Origin: an uncultured Endozoicomonas sp.
GTDB lineage: Bacteria > Pseudomonadota > Gammaproteobacteria > Pseudomonadales > Endozoicomonadaceae
Direction: 5' to 3'
Length of the DNA: 34,317 nucleotides
Assembly: GCA_900299555.1 (NCBI GenBank)
Contig: OODV01000130.1
Span: 1 to 34,317 of the forward strand
Shown: positions 16,690 through 25,131 of the stretch, piece by piece
Layout: every line of letters begins with the position of its first letter
Numbering within the stretch: position 1 is the stretch's first letter
Position numbers and translations under genes: made by a program
Notes under the pieces: generated by a model
What the model saw: the letters and a program-made list of their open reading frames with translations, nothing else
The model's database searches: none
Told to the model about the DNA's origin: nothing

Positions 16690-17184
16690 CAGACCTCTGT
16701 TGCTGTCCTGGTTCACTGCTACTATAGATTGGCTGCCATACAGGCAGCTCAGCTTTAATTAGAAAATGTCTCTATGGGGTTTTCCCGGCTAAGGTTTATA
16801 TATGCCTGACATTTTCCGCTCATGGCTGCTTGGGCGTTTTACAAATTCTGCTCATGGTTTTCCTGGCTTATTGCAATATCCGATAACTCAATCGCAGCCG
16901 ACAGATTCAGACTCTGACCAAAGTAGGGAGAGATAATCTTTCAGAAGGTTGCTGGATTGATAGGTGTTTCGGCCGATCAATTCTGCAATGGAAAGCTTGC
17001 AACTGCAAACTCTCTTCATGTTTTTTTAAAGGATATTTTACACAGTTTGTTGGTCTTTGGTGAGGGGTAGCTCTTTTTTTGCTCAAGGTTGTTTGGGCGT
17101 GAGATCTATATCTGCTTATCAATTGGAATGAATCCACAGAACGACTGCATTTATCAACCAGATAAGGGGAAGGGCATATCATCC
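16690..17184. other. Divergent intergenic region between hemA and the TPR lipoprotein gene
   Basis: About 500 bases without a convincing gene; it must hold both promoters. It contains short related strings: GCTCATGGCTGCTTGGGCGT near 16818, GCTCATGGTTTTCCTGGCTT near 16849 and GCTCAAGGTTGTTTGGGCGT at 17081. A further relative follows ACACTTTCCGC near 19081, upstream of lolB. I could not define -35/-10 elements with confidence. Confidence 0.4.
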
Positions 17185-19017
17185 ATGACCAGAATGACCA
17201 TCAGGGCAGAAACTGTTAAAAAAGGGGCTGAGACTCTTATAAAAAACTGTAAATCACTTCCTGTTGCCTTCGCTTTTTTTCTTTTTGGTTGCGCCAGTCA
17301 GAATGTTCAGCAAGAAGGTGCTGTGCTGGATGTTGGGGCGGCTGTTGAAAATCAACAGGTTCAGGAAAAAGAGCCGGTCACTCCATTTGAGGCTGAGACG
17401 CTTTATGACCTGCTGGTAGCTGAAGTGGGTGGGCAGCGTCAGCGTTACGATCTGGCGCTGGGGAATTATTTGAAACAGGCGCATAAAACCCGTGATGCCG
17501 GTGTCGCTCAGCGTGCTTATCAGATCGCTGTTTTTGTTGGTGCAAGACAGGCTGCACTCGATGCATCATTGTTATGGATTGAATTACAGCCAGAAAACCT
17601 GGATGCATTGCATGGTTCAGCCCTCGAACTGGTTTATGCAGGTCAGTTTGATAAGGCTTTTGAGCAGATGAAAACGCAGCTCTCTCTGGGTGGGAGTCCT
17701 GGTTTTGATGTTCTTGCCAGCGCGGCGGGCAGCTTGAGTGGAGAAAATGGTCAGGAGGTCCGGAGCCATCTTATCAGGCAGTTTGATGCGCTTATACCGG
17801 TATATCCAGACTTTCGTGTGATACCGCTGGGAAAGGCGATTCTTCTGCAGCAGGCTGGGGAATATGAGTCAGCCCTGTCTGTGGCTGAGCAGTTATTGAA
17901 ACAGGATCGTGATTCTGTCCCTGCTATGATGGTAAAAGGACGTGCCCTGAACAAGCTGAAACGTGATGCCGAAGCTGAGGTAATGCTTTCTGAGGCGGTT
18001 CAGCGCCATCCCGGTAAAAACCGGCTTCGATTGCTGTATAGCAGGGTTCTGGTTCACGAGGGGAAGCTGGATCTGGCAAGGAAGCAGTTTGAAGTTCTGC
18101 TTGAACGGGCTCCTGAGGAGAGTGACATTGTATTATCGTTAGCGCTGATTACATTGGAAAATGGCATGGAGCAGGAGGCTGAGGATTATTTTCAGCAGCT
18201 GTTGGCAATTGGTGAACGAAATAATACGGCTCATTACTATCTTGGCCGTTTAGGTGAAAAGCAGAAAAAGTATTCAGAAGCAAAAGAACATTATCTCGCG
18301 GTTGGTCCGGGGAAGGAGTTTATGGCTGCGCAAGTAGCGATGACCCAGATGCTGGTTGAACAGGGTAAGCTGGATGAAGCGCTAACTCATGTTGGTGAAG
18401 CAAGAAACCGCAACCCGGCACGAATGGAGTCTCTTTTTCTGTTGGAAGGGGAGCTTTTGGTTAATGATCGTCAGCTCAATAAGGCGCTAATACTCTTTGA
18501 GCGGGCACTGAAAACGAATCCTGAGTCGGTAAGCCTTCTTTACTCAAGAGCAATGGTTTATGAAAAACTGAACGACCTTGTAGGGTTGGAAAAGGATTTG
18601 CGCTTTATTCTGGAGTTTGACCCGGAAAATGCTGCTGCTTTGAATGCCCTGGGTTACACCCTTGCTGACAGAACTGATCGTTATAAAGAGGCGGAAGCTC
18701 TTATCTTGCAGGCTTATGATTTGAATAGTGAGGATCCGGCTATTCTGGACAGTATGGGATGGGTGCAATTTCGCCTTGGGAACTTTGAGCAGGCAGAAAA
18801 GTATTTGAGGATGGCATACACTCAGTTTCCTGATGCTGAGATCGCTGCGCACCTGGGTGAAGTTCTCTGGGTCAAGGGAGAGCATGAAGCGGCCAGATCT
18901 CTATGGGCAGAAGCTCTGCAGAAAAGTCCGGACAGTCAGATATTACAGGATACGATGGACCGCCTGACAGGGGCTGGTCTTGAGGATCAATCGGAAACGG
19001 TCAGTAAAGCACAGTAA
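17185..19017 (+). CDS. TPR-repeat outer-membrane lipoprotein
   Basis: About 610 residues. The N-terminus carries a lipoprotein signal: a hydrophobic stretch ending LFGC, giving acylated Cys36 followed by Ala-Ser-Gln, residues that favour outer-membrane sorting. The rest is a chain of tetratricopeptide repeats (recognisable units include ALFERALKTNPESVSLLYSR and AEKYLRMAYTQFPDAEIAAH), at least eight in all. The orthologue lies between hemA and lolB in Pseudomonas as I recall. The function is probably scaffolding in the envelope; TPRs bind proteins. An upstream TTG (17089) lengthens the frame but leaves the signal peptide internal; ATG 17185 with GAAGGG upstream is preferred, ATG 17194 is also possible. 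Confidence 0.85.
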   Translation: MTRMTIRAETVKKGAETLIKNCKSLPVAFAFFLFGCASQNVQQEGAVLDVGAAVENQQVQEKEPVTPFEAETLYDLLVAEVGGQRQRYDLALGNYLKQAHKTRDAGVAQRAYQIAVFVGARQAALDASLLWIELQPENLDALHGSALELVYAGQFDKAFEQMKTQLSLGGSPGFDVLASAAGSLSGENGQEVRSHLIRQFDALIPVYPDFRVIPLGKAILLQQAGEYESALSVAEQLLKQDRDSVPAMMVKGRALNKLKRDAEAEVMLSEAVQRHPGKNRLRLLYSRVLVHEGKLDLARKQFEVLLERAPEESDIVLSLALITLENGMEQEAEDYFQQLLAIGERNNTAHYYLGRLGEKQKKYSEAKEHYLAVGPGKEFMAAQVAMTQMLVEQGKLDEALTHVGEARNRNPARMESLFLLEGELLVNDRQLNKALILFERALKTNPESVSLLYSRAMVYEKLNDLVGLEKDLRFILEFDPENAAALNALGYTLADRTDRYKEAEALILQAYDLNSEDPAILDSMGWVQFRLGNFEQAEKYLRMAYTQFPDAEIAAHLGEVLWVKGEHEAARSLWAEALQKSPDSQILQDTMDRLTGAGLEDQSETVSKAQ

Positions 19018-19116
19018 TTTTTACTATGAAAACGTCGCTATTTCCGGCACTGTGGCTACTTTCATGGTTCGGGGGCTGCGACACTTTCCGCTTATGGTTG
19101 CTTGGTGTTCATTGGT

Positions 19117-19740
19117 ATGGATGTTAATAAATCCTTTTTTTGGTTAAAAGTTTTACTGGCTCTGTCATTTTTTATCCTTACTGGTTGTGCTTCACGATCC
19201 GTTGATACGGGTGGGAAAGTGAGCGATGAAGAGAAAGAGTTGCGCTGGAAACTCCACCGTGAGCGCTTGAGTCAGCTTCAGGTTTGGCAAATGACTGGGC
19301 GTCTTAATCTCAGGGTGCCGGGGCGGTCGGGTACAATGTCCCTTGACTGGCGGCAGCAGGGAGATCATTACAAGCTGTTTCTTGATGGGCCTTTTGGTGC
19401 TGCGATTGCACGTGTGTCGGGAGATTCGGGAGGGGTAACGGTCACTGCATCGGATGAAACCCGCTATGGCCCATCACCTGAAGTGCTTCTTTATTCTCTT
19501 ACCGGGTTGCAGTTTCCAGTCAGTAATCTAACGTATTGGGTCAGGGGGCTTCCGGCTCCGGGCAGTAATGCGCAGATTCAACTGAATAATCTGGGTTACC
19601 CTGAAAAAATTGAGCAACAGGGTTGGACGGTTGCTTATCAGCAATACGGGTTTAGTAAGTCACTAAGATTGCCTGCAAAGTTGAAGGTTACCCATGGCGA
19701 TGTCACCCTGAGCTTTATGGCAAGCAGCTGGCAGCTTTAG
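19117..19740 (+). CDS. lolB: Outer-membrane lipoprotein receptor LolB
   Basis: LolB accepts lipoproteins from the periplasmic carrier LolA and inserts them into the outer membrane. The protein is about 207 residues, a lipoprotein itself: hydrophobic signal then ILTGC lipobox followed by ASRS. The mature part has the LolB pattern: WQMTGRLNLRVPGRSGTMSLDWRQQGD, YKLFLDGPFG, LTGLQFPVSNLTYWVRGLP, and a C-terminal LRLPAKLKVTHG. The start is uncertain: TTG 19102 or ATG 19117, neither with a strong ribosome-binding site. It lies between the TPR lipoprotein and ispE, the usual lolB-ispE-prs neighbourhood. The TPR lipoprotein upstream may be a client of this pathway. Confidence 0.93.
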   Translation: MDVNKSFFWLKVLLALSFFILTGCASRSVDTGGKVSDEEKELRWKLHRERLSQLQVWQMTGRLNLRVPGRSGTMSLDWRQQGDHYKLFLDGPFGAAIARVSGDSGGVTVTASDETRYGPSPEVLLYSLTGLQFPVSNLTYWVRGLPAPGSNAQIQLNNLGYPEKIEQQGWTVAYQQYGFSKSLRLPAKLKVTHGDVTLSFMASSWQL

Positions 19741-19822
19741 GGGGGCGGGCTTCCCCTACAGGGTTTTATAAGTCATTATTACAGGCTTTTTAGCATAACA
19801 ATGTTTTTCTGGAGTCTTCTGG

Positions 19823-20767
19823 ATGCTGACAGAATTGGTGTTGCCAGCCCCGGCCAAGTTGAATCTGTTTCTTCATATTATTGGTCGTAGATCAGATGGC
19901 TATCATAATTTGCAAACACTTTTTCAGTTTCTGGATTTTGGTGATCGACTGACGTTTGCCTTAAACAATTCAGATGTCAGTCTTGCTTCCGATCTCGATG
20001 GTGTGGCTCCAGAGGATAATCTGATTGTCAAGGCGGCCCGCCTTCTTCAGCAAGAGACAGGGTGTCAGCAGGGAGTCAATATTCTTCTGGACAAACGATT
20101 GCCTATGGGCGGTGGTCTGGGGGGGGGGAGCTCGAATGCAGCGACTGCCCTGTTATGTCTGAATGCGCTGTGGGAATTGGGCCTTACTATTGATCATCTG
20201 GCGGAATTTGGTTTGAGGCTGGGAGCCGATGTTCCGGTTTTTGTGCGTGGGCATAGTGCTTTTGCAGAAGGGATTGGTGAGGTTCTCACGCCGGTAGAGC
20301 CCGAGGAAGACTGGTTCCTTGTCGTTGTCCCGGATGCTCAGGTTAATACTGCCGCTATGTATGGGCATAGTGATTTGACAAGGGATTCATTGCCGATTAA
20401 AGTCTGCGCCGCTCTTGACGGAGAGTGCGCTGTTCTTGATCAGGTTTCGCAGCAACCGCGGCGAAATGATTTCGAGCCTCTGGTTCGCGCACTGTATCCT
20501 GAGGTTGATAAAACGCTCTCTCTGTTGGATAATCTCGCAGATTCAAGCATCGGGCGGGCCATGATGAGTGGTTCGGGGGCATCAGTATTTGCCCGGTTTG
20601 CCAGTCGCGAACAGGCGTTAGCGGCACAGGCTGAACTGTCTCTTAACGTTTCTCGTCCTGAGATTGCGGATGACACATCAAAGCTACACAGCTTTGTGGC
20701 GCGCGGTATCAATCGTTCGCCGCTGCATACAGCTTTGCAGCATGCAGGTTACCCCGTGATGGTGTAA
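19823..20767 (+). CDS. ispE: 4-diphosphocytidyl-2-C-methyl-D-erythritol kinase IspE
   Basis: GHMP-family kinase that phosphorylates CDP-methylerythritol in the MEP isoprenoid pathway. Motifs: PAPAKLNLFLHIIGRRSDGYH at the N-terminus, the ATP loop LPMGGGLGGGSSNAA near residues 94-108, LGADVPVF, and the third GHMP motif MMSGSGASVFA. It has 314 residues, about 30 more than E. coli IspE, mostly a longer C-terminal tail after FVARGINRSPLH. The ATG has GGAG eight bases upstream. The gene sits between lolB and tRNA-Gln. Confidence 0.96.
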   Translation: MLTELVLPAPAKLNLFLHIIGRRSDGYHNLQTLFQFLDFGDRLTFALNNSDVSLASDLDGVAPEDNLIVKAARLLQQETGCQQGVNILLDKRLPMGGGLGGGSSNAATALLCLNALWELGLTIDHLAEFGLRLGADVPVFVRGHSAFAEGIGEVLTPVEPEEDWFLVVVPDAQVNTAAMYGHSDLTRDSLPIKVCAALDGECAVLDQVSQQPRRNDFEPLVRALYPEVDKTLSLLDNLADSSIGRAMMSGSGASVFARFASREQALAAQAELSLNVSRPEIADDTSKLHSFVARGINRSPLHTALQHAGYPVMV

Positions 20768-20839
20768 CGTGTGCAAATTTTTTGATGTTAACTACGATAA
20801 GTCGGCCTGGATTGTGCACGGATTGATAGAGAGATTTAC

Positions 20840-20914
20840 TGGGGTGTCGCCAAGCGGTAAGGCATCAGGTTTTGATCCTGACATGCGGGGGTTCGAATCC
20901 CTCCACCCCAGCCA
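20840..20914 (+). tRNA. tRNA-Gln (anticodon TTG)
   Basis: A 75-base cloverleaf with encoded CCA. Acceptor TGGGGTG pairs with CACCCCA; the anticodon loop TTTTGAT gives anticodon TTG; the T-arm is GGGGGTTCGAATCCCTC. It is identical to the two copies at 29969 and 30237. It lies between ispE and prs, as in Pseudomonas. Confidence 0.97.
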
Positions 20915-21070
20915 GCTCTTTGTGCAGAGTTTTGTGCGTGTACCTTGTTATACCGAAAGCAATTCCCTCGTGTCGGCTTGTACTAGATTTTCAGACAGTT
21001 TATTGTCTGATTCCCCTCTTTGTTATCGATTTTTCCACCTACGCCCAGTATCCAAGCAAGGTAATTTCCC

Positions 21071-22012
21071 GTGTCGAAAATGATGGTGTTTGCCGGCAAC
21101 TCAAATCCGGATTTGGTTCATAAAGTTGTCAATCACCTGCATATCCCACTTGGCAAGGCTTATGTTGGCCGCTTCAGTGATGGCGAATGTGCCGTAGAAA
21201 TTCAGGAAAATGTTCGTGGTCGGGATGTATTTATCATCCAGTCGACCTGTGCGCCGACCAATGACAACCTGATGGAACTGCTGGTGATGGCCGATGCCAT
21301 GCGTCGTTCTTCTGCTGTACGTGTTACTGCTGTGCTGCCTTACTTTGGTTATGCCCGTCAGGATCGTCGTCCCCGCTCCAGTCGTGTGGCTATCAGTGCC
21401 AAGGTGGTTGCGGATATGATTGCTGGTGTGGGTGTGGATCGTGTGTTGACGGTTGATCTGCATGCTGACCAGATTCAGGGCTTTTTCGATATTCCGGTTG
21501 ATAACGTTTATGGTTCACCAATTCTTCTCGATGACATTGAGCGCCGTGATTACAGTGACGTAATGGTGGTGTCCCCTGATCATGGTGGTGTGGTTCGTGC
21601 TCGTGCAGTAGCCAAACGTCTGAACTCTGATCTAGCCATTATTGACAAGCGTCGTCCAGAAGCGAATAAGAGTGAAGTCATGAACATCATCGGTGATGTT
21701 TCCGGGCGCACATGTATTCTTGTTGATGATATGGTGGATACTGCGGGCACGCTTTGTCAGGCAGCAGCAGCATTGAAGCAAAAAGGTGCCAAGGCGGTTT
21801 ATGCTTATTGTACACACCCAATTCTTTCCGGGCGTGCGCTGGAGAATGTTGCAAACTCTGAACTGGATGAGCTGGTCGTTACCAATACTATTCCTCTGAG
21901 CCCTGCTGCACAGGCGCTTGATAAAATCCGTCAGCTGGATATGTCTCCTCTGCTGGCTGAGTCTGTGCGTCGCATCAGTAATGCAGAGTCTATCAGTGCG
22001 ATGTTTCAGTAA
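21071..22012 (+). CDS. prs: Ribose-phosphate pyrophosphokinase
   Basis: Makes phosphoribosyl pyrophosphate from ribose-5-phosphate and ATP, feeding purine, pyrimidine, histidine, tryptophan and NAD synthesis. It has 313 residues. Motifs: [17 protein letters not shown], the flexible-loop region [12 protein letters not shown], the divalent-cation site [15 protein letters not shown], and the PRPP-binding [13 protein letters not shown]. The start is GTG at 21071 in a family-typical position. It is followed by a strong terminator. tRNA-Gln lies 156 bases upstream. Confidence 0.97.
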   Translation: MSKMMVFAGNSNPDLVHKVVNHLHIPLGKAYVGRFSDGECAVEIQENVRGRDVFIIQSTCAPTNDNLMELLVMADAMRRSSAVRVTAVLPYFGYARQDRRPRSSRVAISAKVVADMIAGVGVDRVLTVDLHADQIQGFFDIPVDNVYGSPILLDDIERRDYSDVMVVSPDHGGVVRARAVAKRLNSDLAIIDKRRPEANKSEVMNIIGDVSGRTCILVDDMVDTAGTLCQAAAALKQKGAKAVYAYCTHPILSGRALENVANSELDELVVTNTIPLSPAAQALDKIRQLDMSPLLAESVRRISNAESISAMFQ

Positions 22013-22037
22013 GCTCTAAGTTTTCTTTCTGCTCTAC

Positions 22038-22068
22038 AAAGGAGGCCCTGTTTCGGGCCTCCTTTTTT
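22038..22068 (+). terminator. Rho-independent terminator of prs
   Basis: AAAGGAGGCCC/GGGCCTCCTTT, 11-bp stem with a six-base loop and a T-run, 26 bases after the prs stop. Confidence 0.95.
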
Positions 22069-22523
22069 GTGTCTAAAAATTAATGGCTTATTTAAAGCTG
22101 TAGCATTTGTTTTGTTAACGAGTTGCGTCCGGCAAGGCAGTTTTCTGACTCTGTGATCGTCATTATGCCGGTCAACCATCTTTTGAAACTGGTGACGGGG
22201 TATCGCCCTGAGCAACTGTTGAAAAACGCTGTTATGATGCTTCATGCCTGTCCTTTGTCTGTTCCAGAAAAGCTGTCTGGACAAGGGCTATTCTGATGTA
22301 AAGCAGCAGGGGCAGGCTCTTTAAGCTCCTTCCCGTTTTTTAACCGGACAGCAGTGATTTTCAGTAAATACCCAGTTCGATGCGGTAAACTTATTTTGCT
22401 TTTTTACCTCATGCCGGTATGATATCGCACCTTTGAATCCCTTTGTGGGGTTCTGTTTGAAGCTCTTTTAAAGAGCACTATCGTCCCTGGTCGCAAGGCG
22501 GCGATAGGTTATTGGAGATAAAC
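22069..22523 (+). promoter_or_regulatory. Intergenic region and rplY leader hairpins
   Basis: About 450 bases between prs and rplY. Close to rplY are two hairpins: GCTCTTT/AAAGAGC and, nearer the gene, CTATCG/CGATAG enclosing about 20 bases and ending some 15 bases before the ATG. In E. coli, L25 is reported to repress its own translation through the mRNA leader, so these are candidates for autoregulation. A 43-codon frame at 22165-22296 has no ribosome-binding site and is not called. Confidence 0.4.
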
Positions 22524-23132
22524 ATGTCTGAAGCAATCGTATTAAACGCAACAGCGCGTAAGGATATTGGGAAGGGTGCGAGCCGCCGCCTGCGTCGTGC
22601 TGACCTGGTGCCTGCTATCATCTACGGTGGTGAAGCAGAGCCTGTCCAGATCACTCTGGAAGGTAAAGCTATTCGTAAGGCTCTGGAAGTTGAAGCTTTT
22701 TACTCTCAGGTACTGATCCTGACTGTTGACGGTGCCAAGCAGCAGGCTATCCTGAAGGACCTGCAGCGACACCCTGCTAAAGAGTTTGCCATGCACATGG
22801 ACTTCCTGCGTGTTGATGCAGACCATGAAATCACTACTCATGCTCCTCTGCACTTCCTGAACGAAGAAGATTGTATTGGTGTGAAGGCTGGTGGTGCTAT
22901 CGTGCACAACCGTGTAGATATCGAAATCAAGTGTCTGCCAGGTGATCTGCCTGAGTTCATCGAAGTAGACATGGCTAATGTTGAAGTGGGTGGTCACGTT
23001 CACCTGAGCGATCTGACTATTCCTGCTGGTGTTGAAGTTATCGCTCATGGTCAGGATCTGGATATTGCCAGTGTTCAGGCTACTCGCGGTGCTTCTGACG
23101 AAGAGTCTGCTGAAGAAGCTGGCGAAGAATAA
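22524..23132 (+). CDS. rplY: Large ribosomal subunit protein bL25 (CTC/TL5 long form)
   Basis: 5S rRNA-binding ribosomal protein. It has 202 residues with two domains: the N-terminal L25 domain (about 1-95; RKDIGKGASRRLRR, LVPAIIYGG, LKDLQRHP) and the C-terminal TL5/CTC domain (about 100-185; GVKAGGAIVHNRVDIEIKC, LPEFIEVD, HVHLSDLTIPAGV). An acidic tail follows. E. coli has only the first domain; many other bacteria have the long form. ATG 22524 has GGAG seven bases upstream; the frame's TTG at 22512 overlaps that site and is not used. pth follows at 21 bases, so rplY-pth is an operon. Confidence 0.96.
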   Translation: MSEAIVLNATARKDIGKGASRRLRRADLVPAIIYGGEAEPVQITLEGKAIRKALEVEAFYSQVLILTVDGAKQQAILKDLQRHPAKEFAMHMDFLRVDADHEITTHAPLHFLNEEDCIGVKAGGAIVHNRVDIEIKCLPGDLPEFIEVDMANVEVGGHVHLSDLTIPAGVEVIAHGQDLDIASVQATRGASDEESAEEAGEE

Positions 23133-23153
23133 GCATAAGGAGGCGATGGCATT

Positions 23154-23753
23154 ATGGCAAAATCTTCGGAACAGTCGATTCGACTGGTTGTGGGGCTGGG
23201 AAATCCTGGAGCACAATATGAAGACACCCGTCATAATGCCGGCTTCTGGTACGTTGAGCAGTTAGCAAGAAGCCATGGTGTGATCTTGCAGCCGGAGAAA
23301 AAATTCTTCGGCATGGCTGCTCGACTGCAAATAGGTGGACAGGAAGTTCGCCTGCTTAACCCCACAACTTTTATGAATCGAAGTGGTCAGGCCGTTGGTG
23401 CTATGGCAACTTTCTTCAAAATTCCTCCTGAATCTATTCTTGTTGTCCATGATGAGCTTGATCTACCTGCCGGTGTTGGTCGGCTGAAGCAGGGTGGTGG
23501 TCATGGTGGTCATAATGGTCTCAGAGATATCATTTCATCCCTCGGTAATAGTCGTGAGTTTTTGAGGCTTCGTCTTGGTATCGGTCATCCGGGAAATAGC
23601 AAAGACGTGGTTAACTATGTGTTAACCAAGCCTTCTATCGCTGAGCGGCAAAAAATAGATGCCGTTATTGGTGAATCTATTCGCGTTACGCCTGAAGCTT
23701 TGAATGGCAAGCGATCCAAGGCTGTGCAGGAATTGCATACCTTTTCAGCCTGA
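23154..23753 (+). CDS. pth: Peptidyl-tRNA hydrolase
   Basis: Releases tRNA from prematurely dropped peptidyl-tRNA. The protein has 199 residues. LVVGLGNPGAQYEDTRHNAGFW contains the catalytic histidine (His27 here), LLNPTTFMNRSG the conserved asparagine, ILVVHDELDLPAG the aspartate, and GGHGGHNGLRDI the glycine-rich substrate loop. An AAGGAGG lies 11 bases before the ATG. A second ATG closer to that site is in another frame and gives only a short chance peptide. It is in operon with rplY. Confidence 0.97.
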   Translation: MAKSSEQSIRLVVGLGNPGAQYEDTRHNAGFWYVEQLARSHGVILQPEKKFFGMAARLQIGGQEVRLLNPTTFMNRSGQAVGAMATFFKIPPESILVVHDELDLPAGVGRLKQGGGHGGHNGLRDIISSLGNSREFLRLRLGIGHPGNSKDVVNYVLTKPSIAERQKIDAVIGESIRVTPEALNGKRSKAVQELHTFSA

Positions 23754-23782
23754 AAGGCTGCTTTTGATTTGAATAAAACCGG

Positions 23783-24784
23783 TTACTGAATTGATATGTT
23801 CAACTCAGGGATTGGCCAATATTTATTTTTGTCAAACTGTTTTTCTTTTCGAAGCATGGCATGATCAATCAGTCTGCATATCAGCTCTTCAAATTCTATT
23901 CCGGCATGCCTTGCTCCATCAGGAAACAAGCTGGTTGGTGTCATACCTGGAAGGTTGTTGATCTCTGAAAAAATGGGCTCACCATTCTGAGGGATAATAA
24001 AGTCTGATCGGCTGATGTCCCGGCAGCGAACCAGCTGGTGAGCCTGCAGGGCTATTTCCTGTACTCTTTTCTTCTGGTAGTCAGAAATGCGGGCGGGAAT
24101 AATATGCTCACTGAGGCCAGGGGTGTAGCGGTGAGTATAGTCGTACCATGCATTATCAGGTGTAATTATTTCTGTGGTTGGAAGTATTTGTGTGGTGCCC
24201 AGCTCTAGTACACCGGCTGTGACTTCTTTGCCATGAATGAATGTTTCCACAAGCAGCTGCTCATCTTTTTCAAAGCCGCTTCTGAGTCGTTCTGTCAGCT
24301 CCCTTTCTCCTTGAGCAAATTGAATACCGATACCAGATCCCTGAGCAAAAGGTTTTATTATGACCTTTTCACCCAGCTTTTCCAGGCAGTGAGTGACGGA
24401 TAGGTTTAAGGGGTTATTTCGAGATACAACGCAGTCTTTTGCCATAGGAATGCCTGCTGCTTGCAGAATGCGCTTGGTTGTGACTTTATCCAGAGCGCAG
24501 GCGCTTCCAAGAACTGTTGATCCAACATAGGGGATGCCCATGATTTCAAGGAGCCCCTGAAGACACCCATCCTCACCCATTGGGCCGTGGGCCACAGGAA
24601 AAACTACATCAACCTGGTGATGGATCAGGTTGGCTGGAAGCGCTCCATCCAGTTCAAGTGTCACCACTTTATGGTAGTTTTTTTCTAGCGGAAGGCTGAT
24701 ACGCCCGGCTGAAAGTCTTGAAACATCAGCTTCAGGGGAAGGGCCTCCACAAATTATTCCCACGGTTATATTTCTGTCTGGCAT
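23783..24784 (-). CDS. D-alanine--D-alanine ligase-type ATP-grasp enzyme
   Basis: A 333-residue ATP-grasp ligase of the Ddl family, which joins two D-alanines for peptidoglycan. Motifs: ICGGPSPEADVS (N-terminal substrate loop), HGPMGEDGCLQGLLEIMGIPYVG, SACALDKVTTK, VIIKPFAQGSGIGI, WYDYTHRYTPG, and the metal/second-substrate segment FSEINNLPGMTPTSLFP. The usual GSSVG of the P-loop-like segment reads GSGIG, and RSDF stands where RxDF is expected. It is far from any cell-division cluster, so it may be an additional Ddl rather than the main one. It converges with pth; the two stops are about 30 bases apart. The ribosome-binding site is weak. Confidence 0.85.
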   Translation of the reverse strand: MPDRNITVGIICGGPSPEADVSRLSAGRISLPLEKNYHKVVTLELDGALPANLIHHQVDVVFPVAHGPMGEDGCLQGLLEIMGIPYVGSTVLGSACALDKVTTKRILQAAGIPMAKDCVVSRNNPLNLSVTHCLEKLGEKVIIKPFAQGSGIGIQFAQGERELTERLRSGFEKDEQLLVETFIHGKEVTAGVLELGTTQILPTTEIITPDNAWYDYTHRYTPGLSEHIIPARISDYQKKRVQEIALQAHQLVRCRDISRSDFIIPQNGEPIFSEINNLPGMTPTSLFPDGARHAGIEFEELICRLIDHAMLRKEKQFDKNKYWPIPELNISIQ

Positions 24785-25131
24785 CTAGTGATCCACAAGC
24801 TTAAGAATACAATCCATCAAATGTAGTTGTTTTTGCAGCCCTGCATATTGTTAATTACTTTTCCATTACATGCAGGCATCTCATGTAATAGGTGGGGTTA
24901 ACAACCCCTGTTGCGTTAGACATTAAGCATCTATCCGATAATTTATTTGTGTGCTTCGTGGTTCCAATTCAAGAACGACAGCACGTACCAATCAATATGC
25001 CCGCATCCGTTGGCAAAGGACATAAAATGACGGCAGCGCTAGTGGCAGCAAGCAAAACATCCTTAATGTCTACCTTGAGGGGGTGTGGATGGCTGTATGT
25101 CCAGTTGATAACACCCCCCTGAGAATAAACC
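24785..25131. other. Intergenic region with an 11-bp inverted repeat and stem-loops
   Basis: No supported gene. TAGACATTAAG at 24917-24927 is repeated in inverse as CTTAATGTCTA at 25062-25072, framing about 150 bases. A small hairpin GGGGTT/AACCCC lies just outside on the left. On the right, a long hairpin with GGGGGTGT and ACACCCCC arms (about 25078-25119) lies just past the stop of the next gene and may end its transcript. A 76-codon plus-strand frame starting GTG at 24892 shows no family or ribosome-binding site. Confidence 0.4.

Noticed and set aside
22165-22296. 43-codon frame between prs and rplY
   Set aside because: No ribosome-binding site, no recognisable motif, and it lies in a region better explained as leader and promoter.
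22542-23234. 230-codon minus-strand frame opposite rplY
   Set aside because: It lies entirely antisense to a certain ribosomal-protein gene and its translation shows no family features.
24892-25122. 76-codon plus-strand frame beside the Ddl gene
   Set aside because: GTG start without ribosome-binding site, inside a block framed by inverted repeats, no family.
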